Shown here in pieces: positions 35,761 to 49,800 of a stretch of DNA of 64,000 nt; positions within the stretch are counted from its first letter, which is position 1; each line of letters begins with the position of its first letter. This stretch comes from Anas platyrhynchos (lineage: Eukaryota > Chordata > Aves > Anseriformes > Anatidae): NCBI RefSeq assembly GCF_047663525.1, contig NC_092607.1, forward strand, positions 4,311,001 to 4,375,000, read 5' to 3'. The notes beneath the pieces were generated by a model that searched no databases, had not been told where the DNA came from, and worked only from the letters and a program-made list of their open reading frames with translations. Both the position numbers and the translations under genes were made by a program.

Positions 35761-38700
35761 TTTGCCCGAAGTCCCTGTTAATGCCTCACCGTAAGCCTTT
35801 TTACCTTCGGTATGTAAAAGGAACCCCGCAGCCTTCCCCGGGCTATTCCCACAGCTGGTGATGGAAACCAGCACCCCGGGGTTTTGTTTTAACCGCTTGG
35901 TGTACCCACTGTGCTCACCCAGTGCAGAACGTGCCTGGGCTGGGGGCAAGGAGAAGGAGCTGGGTTTTTGTGCAGAGAACCCTTGGAGAGCTCGCACCCA
36001 GCACGGCTGCTGCCTGCCGAGTGACTGCAGTGCCAGCAGCGCTCAGTTGCTTTGTGCTCCCCAGGCACCCTGGGGTGGAGCAGGGCCTCGTGGCGTGGTG
36101 GGAGCAGGTGGATGCGAGCTAACAAGTCCCCCAGCAAGGCCTGATGTGAGCCCCGACACGCAGCCCCCCAGCACGCCTGGCCTCCCTGCCCATCTGTACA
36201 AACACGCTGGGACTGTCTCCTGGTGGTGCCAGGATTGAGTTATGTTTGTAGAGCCCTTTGAAGCGGCCCGTTCCTAACTATCGTGATGTTTATTAAAATG
36301 CAGTTCTCTCTGCAGGACCGTGGAGTGGAAACAAAGCTGATGGACTGCAAGTTTTTATGGCCGGGAAGGAGCCCTGCGGCGGAGCTGGGGTCAGCTGCTT
36401 GCCGGGCTTCTGGCAGGGACCCTGATCTGGCCTCCTGCAATCTGCTGCGTGGTGGTACATCACAACAAGGCAGAGCATTGCAGGTAACGAAAAGCAAAAT
36501 GTTTTGCTTTTTCATCGCACGATAAAACTCCTCATTATTTAAGGGTTGGTTTTTGCACATCACTACATTGCTGTAGGGAAAATCAGTAGGAAAATCACAG
36601 CCAGCGCATAGCCACAAAGAGGAGACTGGACATGAGGCGTATCCACCCTGCACCTCCTGCAGCCTCAGCTCTGTCCCTGGTTGTGCCCTTGGGAGCTGCA
36701 GCTTGGATCACGAATCCATGTGATGCTGGGAGAGGCAGAGAGGCTTGCTCTGCCCCAGGCAGGCTGTTTGCAGCAGCCCTAGGGGTGTGCTGGCCTTAAC
36801 ACAGCCCCAAAAAGTCCTGCCTGCTCCCGGAGGGCACTGGAAGGGCTTGCCATGGGAAAGTTGATGGCTTGTATTGCACACAGCCACTGGGTGTCTCCCT
36901 GCCATCATCACCAGCACTGAAAGTAAGTCTGCATTTGGGAAAAATGGTCTTTCAACAGAAAATATTTGTAGCTGATGCTGGACAGGCAGCTGGTCACACT
37001 GCTGCTTTCTGCTGCATAAATATTCCTGCTTTTAAAAATGAAGTTCTGTCTCAAGAGACCAATGTCAGGCCTGCCACAAACTGTTAATTTCCAGTGGCTT
37101 CCCAGCATGTGCCCCTGCTTGCCTCACACCTGGGCTTCTCCCAAAGCACAATGAACACGAGGGGTGTGCAAACGAGCTGTGGAAAGAAGAATAAATGGAA
37201 AGAGGGAATGACAAATGAACGGCAAGTGGAGGGGTTTCATTGGAAGAATTTGCAGTGTTAGGATTCTGAAGGGAATTGCTGGTTATTGATGGAATTGTGG
37301 TGTGTGTGTGTTTTTTTCCCTTATTTTAGTGTCTGACCATTGTCAGTGATTTCTTTTGTGGAAGTGGTTTTACCAGCCTGGCAATACTTTACAGTAATAA
37401 TGATAAATTCTGTTTTGCCCAATGATCCAATAAATATGCAACAAAAAGATGTGATTTTTGGAGACAGATTTGAGCTGTAGACCTATAGGACTGCTTTGAA
37501 GAAAAACAAATGGGGAAGAAACCACAAACTATTATGGCAAGAAATAGGACTGAAGATGCAGTTGCATAATCGGGGTGTGCTGTTACCATGACTTTTGAAC
37601 AGTGCCTCTTCTGTGCGGGCAGTCACTGTGTGTATATGTAAAAACTGTGCATACAAGTTATACAGTGTAGGTTTTTTAGTCTAGGCCTTGATGTCTGCAG
37701 GAAATTGATATTTTCCAGTTTTGCAAGATGCAAAACATTGATAACCTTTTGCAACCCTCCTCTCCCATCAGCGCTGATAGGAAACCAAGCTAGTGCAATA
37801 AAAGCATAAAAGCTCATTTGTAACCCAGAGTTCAGTGTGTGAGGGTCACTACAGAGAGATAAAGCCTCTCTCTGGCCTAAGCACAGCCTGTGTCCCACTG
37901 CTGTCCCTTTGGGTGCCACACAGAACCTCTTTCTTCCGCGCCAAGCTCAATGTCCTCTGTCAGTAGCGGAGAGTGATGGCCCAGGAACAAGTGAGGTCTG
38001 ATCCCAGTGGTGAATAGGGAGCCCAGGGAGGGGCAAGGGCAGCTGGTGCTGGTGCTGGAAATGTGGTTGATGGAGACGCAGTTTACAAGATAAAAAATGA
38101 ATTTAACCTGAAATCCTTGAAGGTCCCTGCATAGAGCTCATAACTGGGACAGGCTGGAGGCTGAAGCCTGTGCCCCAAGGGGCTGGGTGGGTTGGTGGCA
38201 GGGGCTGCCAGGTAGGGACGTGACCCACGTCTGGAAGGGGAAGACGGAGATGTGCTCCCCTTCCCCTGTCCCTCTGCACTGGCAGAAAGCTGCGTCTTCA
38301 TAAGAGAAAGAACAGACCGTGGCACTGATGGCTTATTGTTCTTTTGAAGCTTTTTTTTTTTTTCATTCACAAGGTTGATTTTGAGAGCAAAAGACTAAAG
38401 GAGCTCTTTTGGTCCCCCACATGGCACAGGCTCATACGTGTGCTCCCAGTCTGGCTGCTGGCTCTATGGGGTGAGCTGTGCGTGTTTTAAGCCATGGCAC
38501 TGCTTTGGTGGCCTGAATCTTGCTTTCAGGTCCCCAGCCACTTTCTTCAGCATTTCACCACTGCTCAAGTGACGACGTATGCTGCCATTGCCTGACGTGA
38601 TGGCATTGAGGTGGCACAGGAACCTCCCACTCATTTCTCTATCCACATAACTTTTTTACTCATCATGTCCAGCCGTTTAAAAAGGCAAGACTTAAAAACA

Positions 38701-40310
38701 AAAAATTCGCCAAAAAACCACCACTGCCACCACCACAAAAACCCCTCTTGGTCAGCTCTGTGCTTTCTTTTGGGCGCCCGAGAAGAAACAGGAGCATTTG
38801 CCAGGGGGCTGGGGCAGCCACGGGGCCGGCAGCCAGGCGGATGCCGGATCCTCGCTGTGCCAGAGGCCCCCGGCAGCGTCCGGCAAAAGCTTTTGTGTCC
38901 CTTCAGCTGCTTGAAAGGAGCCGCGGTGACGCTGTGACATCCCCTTCAGCCCCCTGCCCGGGCTGGGTGTAGGGATTAACTGATTTGTTACTGTTTGTGC
39001 AAAATTATCGATGTGCCATGGAGGAGGTGGAGGCCGGAGCCAGAGCAGAGTCCGTTCAGCCGGGGGAAGAGCCCTGGCTCCGTTCTGCCTGTGTCCCCGC
39101 ACTCTTCCTCTCTAACTTCTTGTTCCCTCTGTGCCAGTGATTCACGGTTTTTAGAAGCCTGAGAGAGCTTTTCTCAGTGGGCTCTCTGCTTTTTTTGTCC
39201 AATTCATTTGTTTCTAACTTCTTTGATGCTCTAGGAGTGACCGGCTGGGAGGTAGTAGCTCTCCAGAGAGCTGATTAGTTATGACGAGGGAAAGGTTTCT
39301 CTGCTGAGCAGGATTTTTAGGCATCTTTCATGTCATGGGCCCAACTCACCCAGGTTTTGAATATGTTTAAAGGACTGGGAAGCTGGTGAAGTACTAAGTC
39401 AGGTTACTTTGCTTTCCCTTTTTTTCTCCTTGCTGCTCAGCTTCATTTAGCTTCCAATCGCAATGCAAAAAGCAGAGAGAAAACCCAGCTCCCTTGGCTT
39501 TGATCTGCTCAATCTGATAGTGCCTCAGATCTGCCTGCTGCCGTCTGTGCCCCTTGCTCGGGCTCCCTGCAGGCACACAGGGACTGGCAGCCAATGCACT
39601 GCTCACTGAGCCTTCCCTTGGCCACGGGGGGATCCTGCCCCACGCACGCCCCCTTTTTCTTTATGATGTCCCACATTGAAGGCAGATCTGGGAGGAAAAC
39701 CTGTGCTTGGTTGTACCTGGGCAGCTCCCATATTTTCTCTTTGGCTGACAATTGAAGCATCCTTGCTGTGTGACTTTGGCCCAATTACTTTAAGGGCTTA
39801 GTCATATGCCTCTCACTTGATTTCTGAGGCTCACACTTGCGTGCGTCAAGACTTTGCCTCCTGCTTTTCCAGTATTTCCTATGGTCCTGTCCTGTTCTGC
39901 ACCACTGGCCTTTTGTTGGCTTCTGTTCACTCATTTTTAACAAAAAAAAAAGTGTTTCACGTGGCCTTGCAAACAATTCATCCAACATCTGAGTCCCTAT
40001 TCAAGCTGAATTGTCAAAAGCAGTCCCAGCTCCCTGTTTTTCTGATGCTTTTGACTTTTTTAGTGACGTGAATTTGTGTATAATTTCTGACCATGGGGGG
40101 GGGGGGGGGGGAGAAATGTCAGAGAACAGGTAGCCAAACCTCCAGGTCCGGGTGCCTTTTTGTAGGTGTCAGGGGCTCTGATCCCATAAGTGACACCTCC
40201 ACTGCCGTGCCCCATCCGGAGCTGCTGCACGTGGGAACGGGGCTGTGCAAAAGGTGCAGGAGGCTTTGGCTGGGAAGGGGGACTGGGAGGGCGTGATGTG
40301 GCCATAGGTG
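35761..40310. other. Intergenic, upstream of SLC13A3
   Basis: No gene recognised. It includes a G17 run at 40,095-40,111 and a T-run near 38,350. Short frames only. Confidence 0.65.
40095..40111 (+). repeat. G17 homopolymer
   Basis: A run of seventeen guanines, 580 bases before the SLC13A3 start codon; a likely site of sequencing or length variation. Confidence 0.95.
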
Positions 40311-40575
40311 TCTGTGTTGCGGGGCGCTATATTGGGGCACTGCGGCAGGGTGGGCACTATAGCGGGGTGGTGCAGTGGGGTGGTCAGGGCGCTATAGCGG
40401 GGTGCTGTGGCAGGGTGGGCACTATAGCAGGGCAGTATGGTGCGGTGGGCAGGGTGCTGTAGTGTTACAGGTGGGCCGGGCGTTATAGGGGGCAGCGCAG
40501 TGGGGCGGGCAGGGCGCTATAGCATAGCGGGGCGCTGCAGCAGGGTGCTGTAGCGGGGCGGGCAGGGCGCTGGGT
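40311..40575 (+). repeat. GC-rich minisatellite upstream of SLC13A3
   Basis: Some ten diverged units of about 20-40 bases are arranged in tandem. They share cores such as GGGCAGGGCGCTATAGCGGGG, each with a CTATAG or CTGTAG centre (for example near 40,354, 40,391, 40,419, 40,473 and 40,511). The array ends about 120 bases before the SLC13A3 start codon. Confidence 0.85.
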
Positions 40576-40692
40576 GCCCCTCCCGGCGGGCGGGGCGGCC
40601 GCCTTCATCCCCCCCCTCTCCTCCTCCTCCTCCTCCCTCCCCTCCGGGCCGGGATAAAGCGGCGGAGCGGGGCGCGGGGCGCGGGGCGCGGG
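40576..40692 (+). promoter_or_regulatory. SLC13A3: SLC13A3 proximal promoter / 5' UTR
   Basis: A GC-rich stretch with a CT-rich run (about 40,608-40,645) and an AT-containing GATAAAG at 40,653-40,659 immediately upstream of the start codon. The transcription start cannot be placed from sequence. GATAAAG is too near the ATG to be a normal TATA box unless the 5' UTR is only a few bases long. Confidence 0.5.
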
Positions 40693-40803
40693 ATGGCGGC
40701 GCTGGGGGCGCTGGTGAAGAAGGTGTGGAGCGTGCGGAGGGTGCTGGTGCTGCTGTGCGCCCCCCTGGCCCTGGTGCCCGTGCTGCTCAGCCTGCCCCCC
40801 AAG
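40693..40803 (+). CDS. SLC13A3: SLC13A3 exon 1 (coding)
   Basis: It encodes 37 residues ([16 protein letters not shown], then a hydrophobic first helix ending LPPK), closely matching human NaDC3. The donor GTACCC follows 40,803 in phase 0. Confidence 0.95.
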
Positions 40804-43800
40804 GTACCCGGCACAGCCGGGGGGTGCCCGAAGGACCGCCCGGGGGAGGGCAGGGGGTGGGGGCACCGGTTTTGGGGCGCAGGGGGTGGGTACGGGGTGG
40901 GGATGGAGCTCGCCTGCCGGGGGGTGCCACCGCCTCGGGGGTGCGCGTTTGGGGATGTGGGGTGAGGGCACCGAGCAGGGGATGGCCCCTAAGGGGGCAC
41001 CGAGCAGGGGAACATGCCTGGGGGGCTGCGAGGAGGGGGCTGCAGTTTGGGGGCCACCAAAACCGCGGACCGGGAGCACAAATGGGGTGCGCTGACATGG
41101 GGTGCAGAGTGGTCTATGGAGATAGGGGCTGGGAACACGCAGTGTGGAGCTCAGCCCTGGGGACACGAAGTGTGAAGCTTGGGGCTGGGGACATGCAGGG
41201 GCCCAGCTCGCAGCTCGCTGCCCTCCTGCCGCAGCCCCTGACCCTCGCCAGGGACCCCTGTAGGGTTTGCCCATGGAGGAAAGGGACCCCGAAGCCTACA
41301 AACCACCACAGCTCCGTAGGGTGCAAGCGGAGGAGGCATCTTGGGGTTGTGGTAATCTTTTAGTGGAAAGAGGGGGTAGATGAAGTGAACTGTGTTTTTG
41401 TTGCTTGTGGAGGCGCTGGGAAGGTGCAAGCAGCCCATGGTTCTCAAACTGAGTGGCGCTAACTGCAACTTCTTGCCAATGCCCGGCTGCCTTGTTCTGG
41501 TTTCTATCAGTGGCTCTGAAAGAAGCGCTGGGGAAACTGAGGCACGAAGCTGGGTCACAGCCGGTGTTCTGCAGTGAGCTGCATGCAGAGCTGGGCTGGG
41601 GGCGAGCCCCTGTGTGCAGGGACAGTGGTGCCACTTGGCCCTGCCACCCCATCCCCTGCACTGCCAGAGGGACCGGGTGAGAGTGGTGGGCAGCGGGGTT
41701 GTGCTGGGAAGGCAGCGGGGCTGCAGGTGCCTCGCACTGCTCCGGGAGGCTCCTGGGGAGAGGCTGTGTCTGAAAAAGCTTTGCGGGTGTGGTGATTGTG
41801 GTGTTCCATAGATGTGGAGTAAATCGGTCTGGGCTTTGGTGTGTGAGATGGGCTGCACATCAAGTAGCGTCTGTGGCAAAGCTGGAGAGGGAAGGTTTTG
41901 CAGCTGTCCCGTACAACACAGCTGTCCTGCACCAGGAGCATCCTTGGGTGGATGTCCACGGGGCTCTGAAGTCACTGGGAAATTTTGTGCCGCTGACTTC
42001 AGTAGGCTCAGGATTTCACCCATGTATTCTGACTCAGATCCATTTGAGAGTGACATCTTTTATATCAGAAAATAAGCGATGTTCAGCACGTAGTGATTAC
42101 AGAGTGATTCAGGTGCTGTAAGGACATGGAGGTGACATTTACTTCTGCTGCCGTAGTGCTTGTCAGTGAAACCTTCATACTCAAGATAGCAAAATAAGTC
42201 ACCTGAATTAAAAAAATAATAATAATACTATGACCATTGCTTTATTAATAACACAATACATTAAAAGAGAAAACCCTTCTTTGGATGTAATCTCATTTTT
42301 TTTCTTTCTAATTTGCATTATTTGGATGAGTTGTTAATAGGAATATATTGAATGTTTGCCTCAGAGCAAAAAGCACATTGCATAACAGGTACTTCATCCC
42401 CTTTCAGAGTCATAAGTAGCTCATATTTGTTTGTACATTCATTTACTGCAGCTGAACAAGTGACTTCAATGATATTTAATGTTTCCCTGTTTGACTCTGG
42501 CACTTGTAAACTGGAGCTGTGGTTATAGGGCAAGGAGATGTGCTGTGCACCCTGCACAGGTTCACGTCTGAGCCAGGCAGTGGTTAATCACGGGAGTAAT
42601 TCATGACAGATGAACCTGGCACTGTGCTGAGGGAAAGCCCTGCCTCCGATGCCCATTTCAGTTGTGGAAAAGTATACTGAGAGAGTGACTGTAGGGATTA
42701 GGGTGTTTGGGAAAGAAAGGAAAAAAACCCCTCTGCTGGTGTAACAGGACTGCCGGCCCCGACTCCAGCCGTGCAGCGCTGGGGGCACGCTCCTCCCTGT
42801 GCCCTGCGGAGAAAGAAGTGCTCGCACAGCCCAGGCTGATCGGCTGCATTAAGGGCAGACTGGAGATGGAAAAGTGCAGCTGCTTCCAGCTACAAAGCTG
42901 AAGGAGCAGCAGGGCAGGGAAGGAGAGGGCATGGCCTTACTGAATGCCCACTGGTGATAGCGATCTGTGCTCGGGTGCCCATGAGCACCGCGTGTGCCAC
43001 AGTTAGCCGTGAGTCTGTCCAGTCCCTGCATCACTGCTGTCAAAGCGCTGACACTGCTGCTAGCGTGGCTGCTCAGGCAGTGGGATGTTTAGGGCCAGCC
43101 CTGCTGCACCCCCCCAAGTTGTCCCTGCGTTCAGCCTGCAGCTGTGAGTAACCAGAGCGCTGCACCGGGTCGCGTTCAGGGGGCAGTGACTCACCTGCTG
43201 TTTCAACACGAAATTGCCCCTCGTTTGTTCAGCAAGAGAGGAAGTTTGCTGTTGCACCAACACGGGATTAGGCTCAGCCATCCAGAGCTGTGCTCCAGCC
43301 AAGCTGCAGGGGCAGTGGGAAGCAAAGGGAAGGGTTTACACTTCTAACAGCAGCGTGGCAACACGGGGGGCAGGGAGCAGGAGCAGGTGAGGGCTCAGCG
43401 AGTGGGGAGTTGGGTGTTGCTGGGGTTTGGAAGCTATCCTGCCGTGTGATGGGAGATGTGTGCCCCCAGCTGTACCGCACAGGTCATGGTTTGTCCCAAC
43501 ATGGGACTGGAGTCCAGCCTCGACTGTCCTGGGCAGCCACGTCACCGGAGCTGCCTTGGGCACTCAGCAAGCTCCATCCCAGAAGGCATTCAAGTTAAGG
43601 TCTGCTGCTGGTGGAACTGGGAGGCTGTCCAAGACAGGGCACCCACAGAGAGGAGGCTGGGGCAGGAGGAGCCCCTGGGGGAGGCAGAGCTGTTGTACCA
43701 AGCTTTAGGCTGAGTCCTGGCACAGCTGGAGCATGGGAGGGTTGGATAGGCTGGTGAGCCCCATGTCCTGCTGGGACAGTCACTGTGCTACCCAGCAGGG

Positions 43801-46800
43801 TGTCAGAGAAACCCCAGCGATGAGAAGCAGTGAGGCTCAGCCCCTGCAAGTCTCAGGAGGAGGCTTCCCTCATGAGAGAAGGTGTCTTAGGGACATCTTT
43901 GCAGTACTTTCCTGCTCTGTGGTTCTAAAATCTCACATCAAGCCAGAATTTGCCTTCTCCCCACTGAGATGCTCAGCAATTATGGGAACCCAAGGGATCA
44001 GAGCCTTAAAAAGCCACTTGAGGTTTGGCTTCAAGGGCAGCATCTCACTTGTCTCTGGAGACCAAGAAATCACGACCTACAGTTTGCATAACGGAGAACC
44101 ACAAGTAGGCTGTGGTTTCTCAAATGTGCTTCTGGCGAAACCCCATGGCCTGTGTGCAGTGGGCTTTCCAGTGACACCTGCACCTCTCCCTGGAAGCAAA
44201 ATCCTTAGAGGAAAAATCATACATCAGGTTTGGCCTTACTTACGGCTGCTGAACTCCAGCATCCACACCTGCATGCTACTCCTAAAGCCCTCAACAGCTG
44301 TCACCCTACAGCAGCTGATCTCCAAATTGCCCCGCGTGTCCTTTCGGAGGTGGAACGTCAGGGCTGGTGCTGACATGATATTAATACCCCTTGTTGGTAT
44401 TTGATGCCCTTTGTAGGCTGCAGTCTTGTAGAAGGAAACTTGTCTCAGTGCTTTTGTCAGCAGTCTCCTTTCTTCTGAATAGAGAAATGAAATTTCTGCT
44501 TTGCCAGCAGGTTTGTCTAGCCCTCTGGGTGCGCTCCCCAAAGCGTGGCTGGAGCAGTGGGAAATGGGTTGTGCCCGTCACATAGCACAGCACAGGGAAA
44601 GGCTCTGGGTGGCTTCCCAGCACCCGGCTCTCCGCACAAGGGTCCGTGTCGCCTCCCGCTCTGGTGGCTGCTGAAATGGCTGAAATTTTTGTCCTGTGAG
44701 CGGAAGTGCCGGCGACCCCCCGGCTCGCGGAGCTGTGAATGATTGCAAAAAGCTCGGCAGGGCAGGAGGGGCTGGAGGAACTGTTCTGCTGGAAGGGGCA
44801 TGGGGGGCACTTTTAATGAGCTGTGCAAAGAGCTTGTTCCAACAGCTCCTAATGAACTCAATGTCTACAGCCTCTTGGCTTGGTAACAGCTGAGGCAGCC
44901 AAATCTGCTAAAAGGAGCTCTGAGCAGGCAAATGGGTCCCAGTGCCTTCAGAAAACAGGCTTGACTTCCTCGGTGGACATAGAGCCATTTAACATTGACT
45001 TGGATGTAATGAGTCTTCCTGATGAGAACAAGGAGACTTTAGGAACTTCAGAAGAAAAATGGCTTTGCTTGCGCTCAAAAGCAAGGAACAAAGCCATCTC
45101 CAAAGGAAGGCACTGGGGGGGAATGGATGATGCTAAAGGAGGCGATGTGGTGGGGCATGGTGTGTGGGGAGGTAGAGGGAGCTGGACTCCGGGCTGGAGC
45201 GATGCCCACTGCGTGCTGCACTGCAGGAGCACAGGTGGGCAGGGGCAGCGCTGAGGAGATCAGCCTGGTAGGTGAAATAGTGACTGCAGCCTGCTTGTGT
45301 TTCATGCACAAAGTCAGTCTTTGTTTTATATATACACTTGGTGATTTAGAAAGGCCAATTTCATGAATGTAATGATCAGTTAAAAGAGGTAAGAGGAAGA
45401 CCTTCAATGAGGGAAGAAGAGGGATAACTGGCAGCTGGGTGACTACCATTTACCAGCATGGAGATAAGGCGAGCCTGGCTCAGAGCAAGCTGGCACAGAG
45501 GAACTGAAAGCAGCAATGCTCGTGGTGGGAAAAGGACAGATGACAAGAATTAATATTAACTGCAAGCTAAGAACCATAGAGGACATGAAAAGGGATGTGG
45601 AAGAATTGATGAAGAAATCCCTGGGCAGGGTGTTGCAGATGATGAGCAGTATTTCAAGTGTGTAACACAAAAGAAATCTGAATCAGGATACTCTTGCCAG
45701 ATGGGTAATGCAGAAAAAAGCTGTATTCGGTGCAGTATTTCTGTTCTGGACTTGTAATACAATACCATAGCATATTAAATATTTTTATCATGACAGTGAC
45801 TAAAGGGAAATGAAAATATTTGCTTGAGATGACACCACGTAATTAGTTGAACACGACTGCTGGACTGGGTACCCACAGCTTGGAGGAGAGGATTAATGTG
45901 GTGTTTGTACACAGAGACATGAAAGTTAAGCAAGTGCAGTGAGAATCTACCAGGCTGCTATTTGCTGAGCTTGTGGCTTTTGCCAGAATGCCCTCCCAGT
46001 CTGCTTCCACAGTTCCAAAGCAACTTTGACAAACCGGAGAAGCATCAGCATGAGCAAAGGACATGAGAACACACCACATGGAGAAAGACCTCAGCAGCTT
46101 GGCCAAGTTCTTTCAAAAACAAAAACAAAACAACCCACAGGTATGAGAGCACATCCACGGTGAGCAGAGTTTGGGGAAGGGAAGTCCAGGCTGAGGGATA
46201 AAGGTAAAGCATAAAACCAGATGCAGAGAATGATGTTCAGGTTACCACAACAGAATTTTAACAGTGACGTTAACTGTAGGAACAGCTCACTAAACTTGCG
46301 GTGGTTTCACCATCACAGAAAATATTTCTTCTTCTTCTTTTTTTTTTTCTATGAAAACATGTTGGATCTATCTTTAAAATTAGGATGAAATGGAGATTAC
46401 TTCATATGGTGCTGTTTTAGCTTTGACGTCCATCGGTGTTTGAAGTTGTAGGATCTATTGCTGCCTCCAAGAGGAAGTGTGAGGCTCAGACCTCTGAGGC
46501 AAGGAAGATTCTCTGGAAGATGCCTGTGCCATGAATTCCCATGGTCATGGTCAGTTTGCCCACTCTGAGCTCCAGCTGTCTTGTTTGTGAAGCAGAGAAA
46601 AAGATGAGAATTACAAAACACTTCAAAAAGTTTAAGTGCTTCATAAGCTTTGTCTTTTTGGTGTAACTCCAGAGCAAAATATCTTCACAAGCATTCACTT
46701 TAGCTGTAAGAGCTTATGCCCCTGTGCTAATGGCCCCTTTCTAGCTACTCTGCAAATACCCAGAGCCAAACAGCTCCACTGGCAGGAATGCTGGTAAACA

Positions 46801-49800
46801 GGGCTTGTTTTATGTCCAGATTACATAATGTTTGCAGGAGCTGTATTAGGAGAAATCAGATTCAAATACCCATCCCCTTGGAGAACAGTCTGTGGCCAAG
46901 ATGGCCAGTAACGCCGTCAGGGTTGCAAACTGGGGGCAGTTTGTCAGCAAGATGCTAAAAGCCACTAGTACTTTTTTGCACTGCGTACTTCTGAGTATCG
47001 TTGATAGGATATTTTTTTTGTGAGGATAGTGGGATAATAGGGCTTGAAAAGCTCTGACTTTGGCCAAAATATCTGTTGGTATTGGGTTCTGGAGGGACCT
47101 GTAGGCCCCTCATTTGCCTGGTCATAGGACGGGTGCTGCAGAGAGCCCACGAGAGGCAATAAGGCTGTGAGGATGCACATGCAGAGGTTGGTGGAGCAAA
47201 CCCAAAGCTTGTCTGACCCTTAGGGTAGGGCTTCTTCAAGCACCGGGCCCATGTGGCGGGGTTCTGTGAGCACTGGACTGTCTGGGATCTTACTGGGCCT
47301 GCTAGAGAGCGAGGTCTGGTAGAAGCTCCTCGTGTCCCCTTCAGCTTGGTAGTGGGGACTGATGGCTCATGCATGCCTATGCCTTGGTGCCATGCCTGGG
47401 CAAGCTGGTTCTCCTCATCTGACCCACATACCCTGCCAGAACCTCTCTTCCCCAGGGCACCTCACCTCCCCGTTTCCCCTCCAGGAGCCCGCCTGCCTGT
47501 GGGAGATTGCCCCTGCTGGCGCTCAGCAGGTCCCCAGCGTGGAAAATCCCCGGTGCCTTCAGTGCAGCGAAGACAGCATCTGTGTCTGGAGGGGCAGAGG
47601 TCACTCCTGAGGGTCTTGTGCAACAGCAAGGAGAGCTGCTCTGGTCCAGAGCCACAGAGCACTTTCTTGGAAATCATTAAATGGTTATAAAATTAACCCG
47701 ATCACAAGACCCATTTAAAAGTTTGTATTTGCTACCATTTTTCCCCCTGACCTTTGATAGATTTATTTTGAAACAAACAAACAAACAAACAAAGCACAAA
47801 ACAAAGTTGCCTGGAGGTGAGAGGAGTAGGAAGGAGTGACACAGCAGAGTGGTCAAAGGATGAGGGATAGGAGGTGATGGTGGGATCGCTCCTGGGGGCA
47901 GCTGTGACCATCCCCATGAAAGACCATTCTTCCGACATCAGTTAGCGTTTTCTGGCGGTATACTAATGCAACTTGCAGGGTACTGGGGCAGTAATTAACA
48001 TTTGTAAGATATTTTGGGGAAAAACAAACAAACAAACAAACAGGGTTTGGTTCAATTTTAAGAATGACTTTACGTTTTCAATCTTTGGAACACTTACTCC
48101 AAAGCTGAGTTATTCTGAAGTGGTCTTGTTCCTTTCTTTTTCAATGATTGCCCTATTTTAAATGAAAAGTTATTTAACATAGGTGCGGAATAGGATTGAC
48201 AAACATTACTGCAGCTTTATGTTTAAAGAGGTTTGCTGATGATAGGTTGGTCATGTTGATGGGTTTCGTAATTTCAGTAAAGCTCTCCATACAGCAGTTC
48301 TCTGCCCAGTTTCGGTTTTACCCCTTGGCTTTTCATCTTACAATGAAGATTAGTTTTTAGATTCATGCTGTATTTCATTGCAATGTTTCCCAGAACATGT
48401 TACATACACTAGAAAATAAATATCCCTTAGTTCATAATTACCTTTCTAATTCATACTTCATCTGCTTAATGAAGTCAATTGAAATCTTCACTGATCTGCT
48501 CTTATACCAAGGTGTTGTTAAATACTTGCATTTGCTCTACCACTGTAAGAGGCAAACTGTTTGTTCTGAAGTTCGCTGTTGCAATTTTCCTTGCAGAAAA
48601 CTGAAGAACATTTTGCCATTGGGAGAAAAAAAATAATTTTTATGGCTTTTAGAGGCTGAATGGAAAATGACTCAATGAGAGCAAAACTATTTCTTTGGTA
48701 TACAGAAAGAGCCAGAGCAAAGAGGAATTATTAGTTGCCATGGGAATGAAATCACTCATCTAGTGTGCAAACATTTGAAGTGTGAATTTTTGCTTCTGCA
48801 GTAATTAGTGGTACTGGCTTTGTTGTTTGGGTTGCACAGCAAAGTTCTGGGGAAGTAAAGCTGTCAGGAGCTCACGGGAGCCGCCGGGTGCCAGATCCGA
48901 GCTCTGGGAACAGAGAGGTTTTACTTCACTATGTCTAGTATGTCAGCGCACCATGATCTAAAATCGGGACTCTAAGTGGTCTTTGAATGCAGGGCTTAGG
49001 AAGCTGATGTGGTGCGGTAGCTCTCCTGTGATTAACGTATTTGATAGCTATTCAGTAGTTGAAGCAAATTGTTCTTGGCTCTTTGGTATTGTCTTTTCCA
49101 CACGCATGGAGGCACCTGAATTTTACAAGCTAAATTACTTGTCAGACACAAAGTTGGAAGGCTAGAGGCGAACGACAACTTCTGTCACTTGCCAGTTTTC
49201 AGACGTGTTCGATGACAAATCCCAGTTGTGTCTCAGTATGTGCCAGTGGGCTGAAGGGAGTGTTTTGCAGGTGGCCTGATGCCTTTTGGCTCAGCCCTAC
49301 CTGCTCACACCTTGCTGTGCTCTCAGCAGCTTCATCTGGGCCCTGCTCTCCCCAAAAGTCTTCACACAGAGCCCGGGAGCAGCGCTGGACTCCCCGGGCA
49401 GAGCCTCAGCCCTTCGGGCAGGGGAGGAAGGTCCGGGCGGAGGAGGCACAGAGGTGCCTGTGAGAAACAATTCAACCTGTTCGACAAGCTGGAAGAGAGC
49501 GGGGAAATAAATAGCTCTGTGGCTTCCAAACGGCTCTGGGCAGTTATTTATAGCGCTGTGGGCACGCTGCCTCACAACTGACAATAAGCCCCTTCAGCCC
49601 CACTGCGGCCAATGGCTCCGGCTTCTTGCCTTGTCTCAGGCTCCATCCACCCCCCAGGTGCTGCCCCAGGCTCTGCTCCTCAGGTTGGGGCCCTTGTCCT
49701 GACTCCTTTCCTTGTCTTGACTCCTTTTCATAGCTCCTGGTTTAAGCTGTGGGTGTCAGGAGAAGTGGCTCTGCTCCGGTTGTGCCTCCGGGGGGATGAA

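Noticed and set aside
35263-35997. 244-codon minus-strand frame over the 35.5 kb CpG island
   Set aside because: Low-complexity Ala/Arg/Ser/Gly composition driven by CpG content; no family resemblance.
40653-40659. GATAAAG as a TATA box for SLC13A3
   Set aside because: It is only about 34 bases before the start codon, leaving almost no 5' UTR.
43733-44404. 223-codon plus-strand frame in SLC13A3 intron 1
   Set aside because: No recognisable domain and no splice context; the length is not exceptional for a 64 kb window of this composition.
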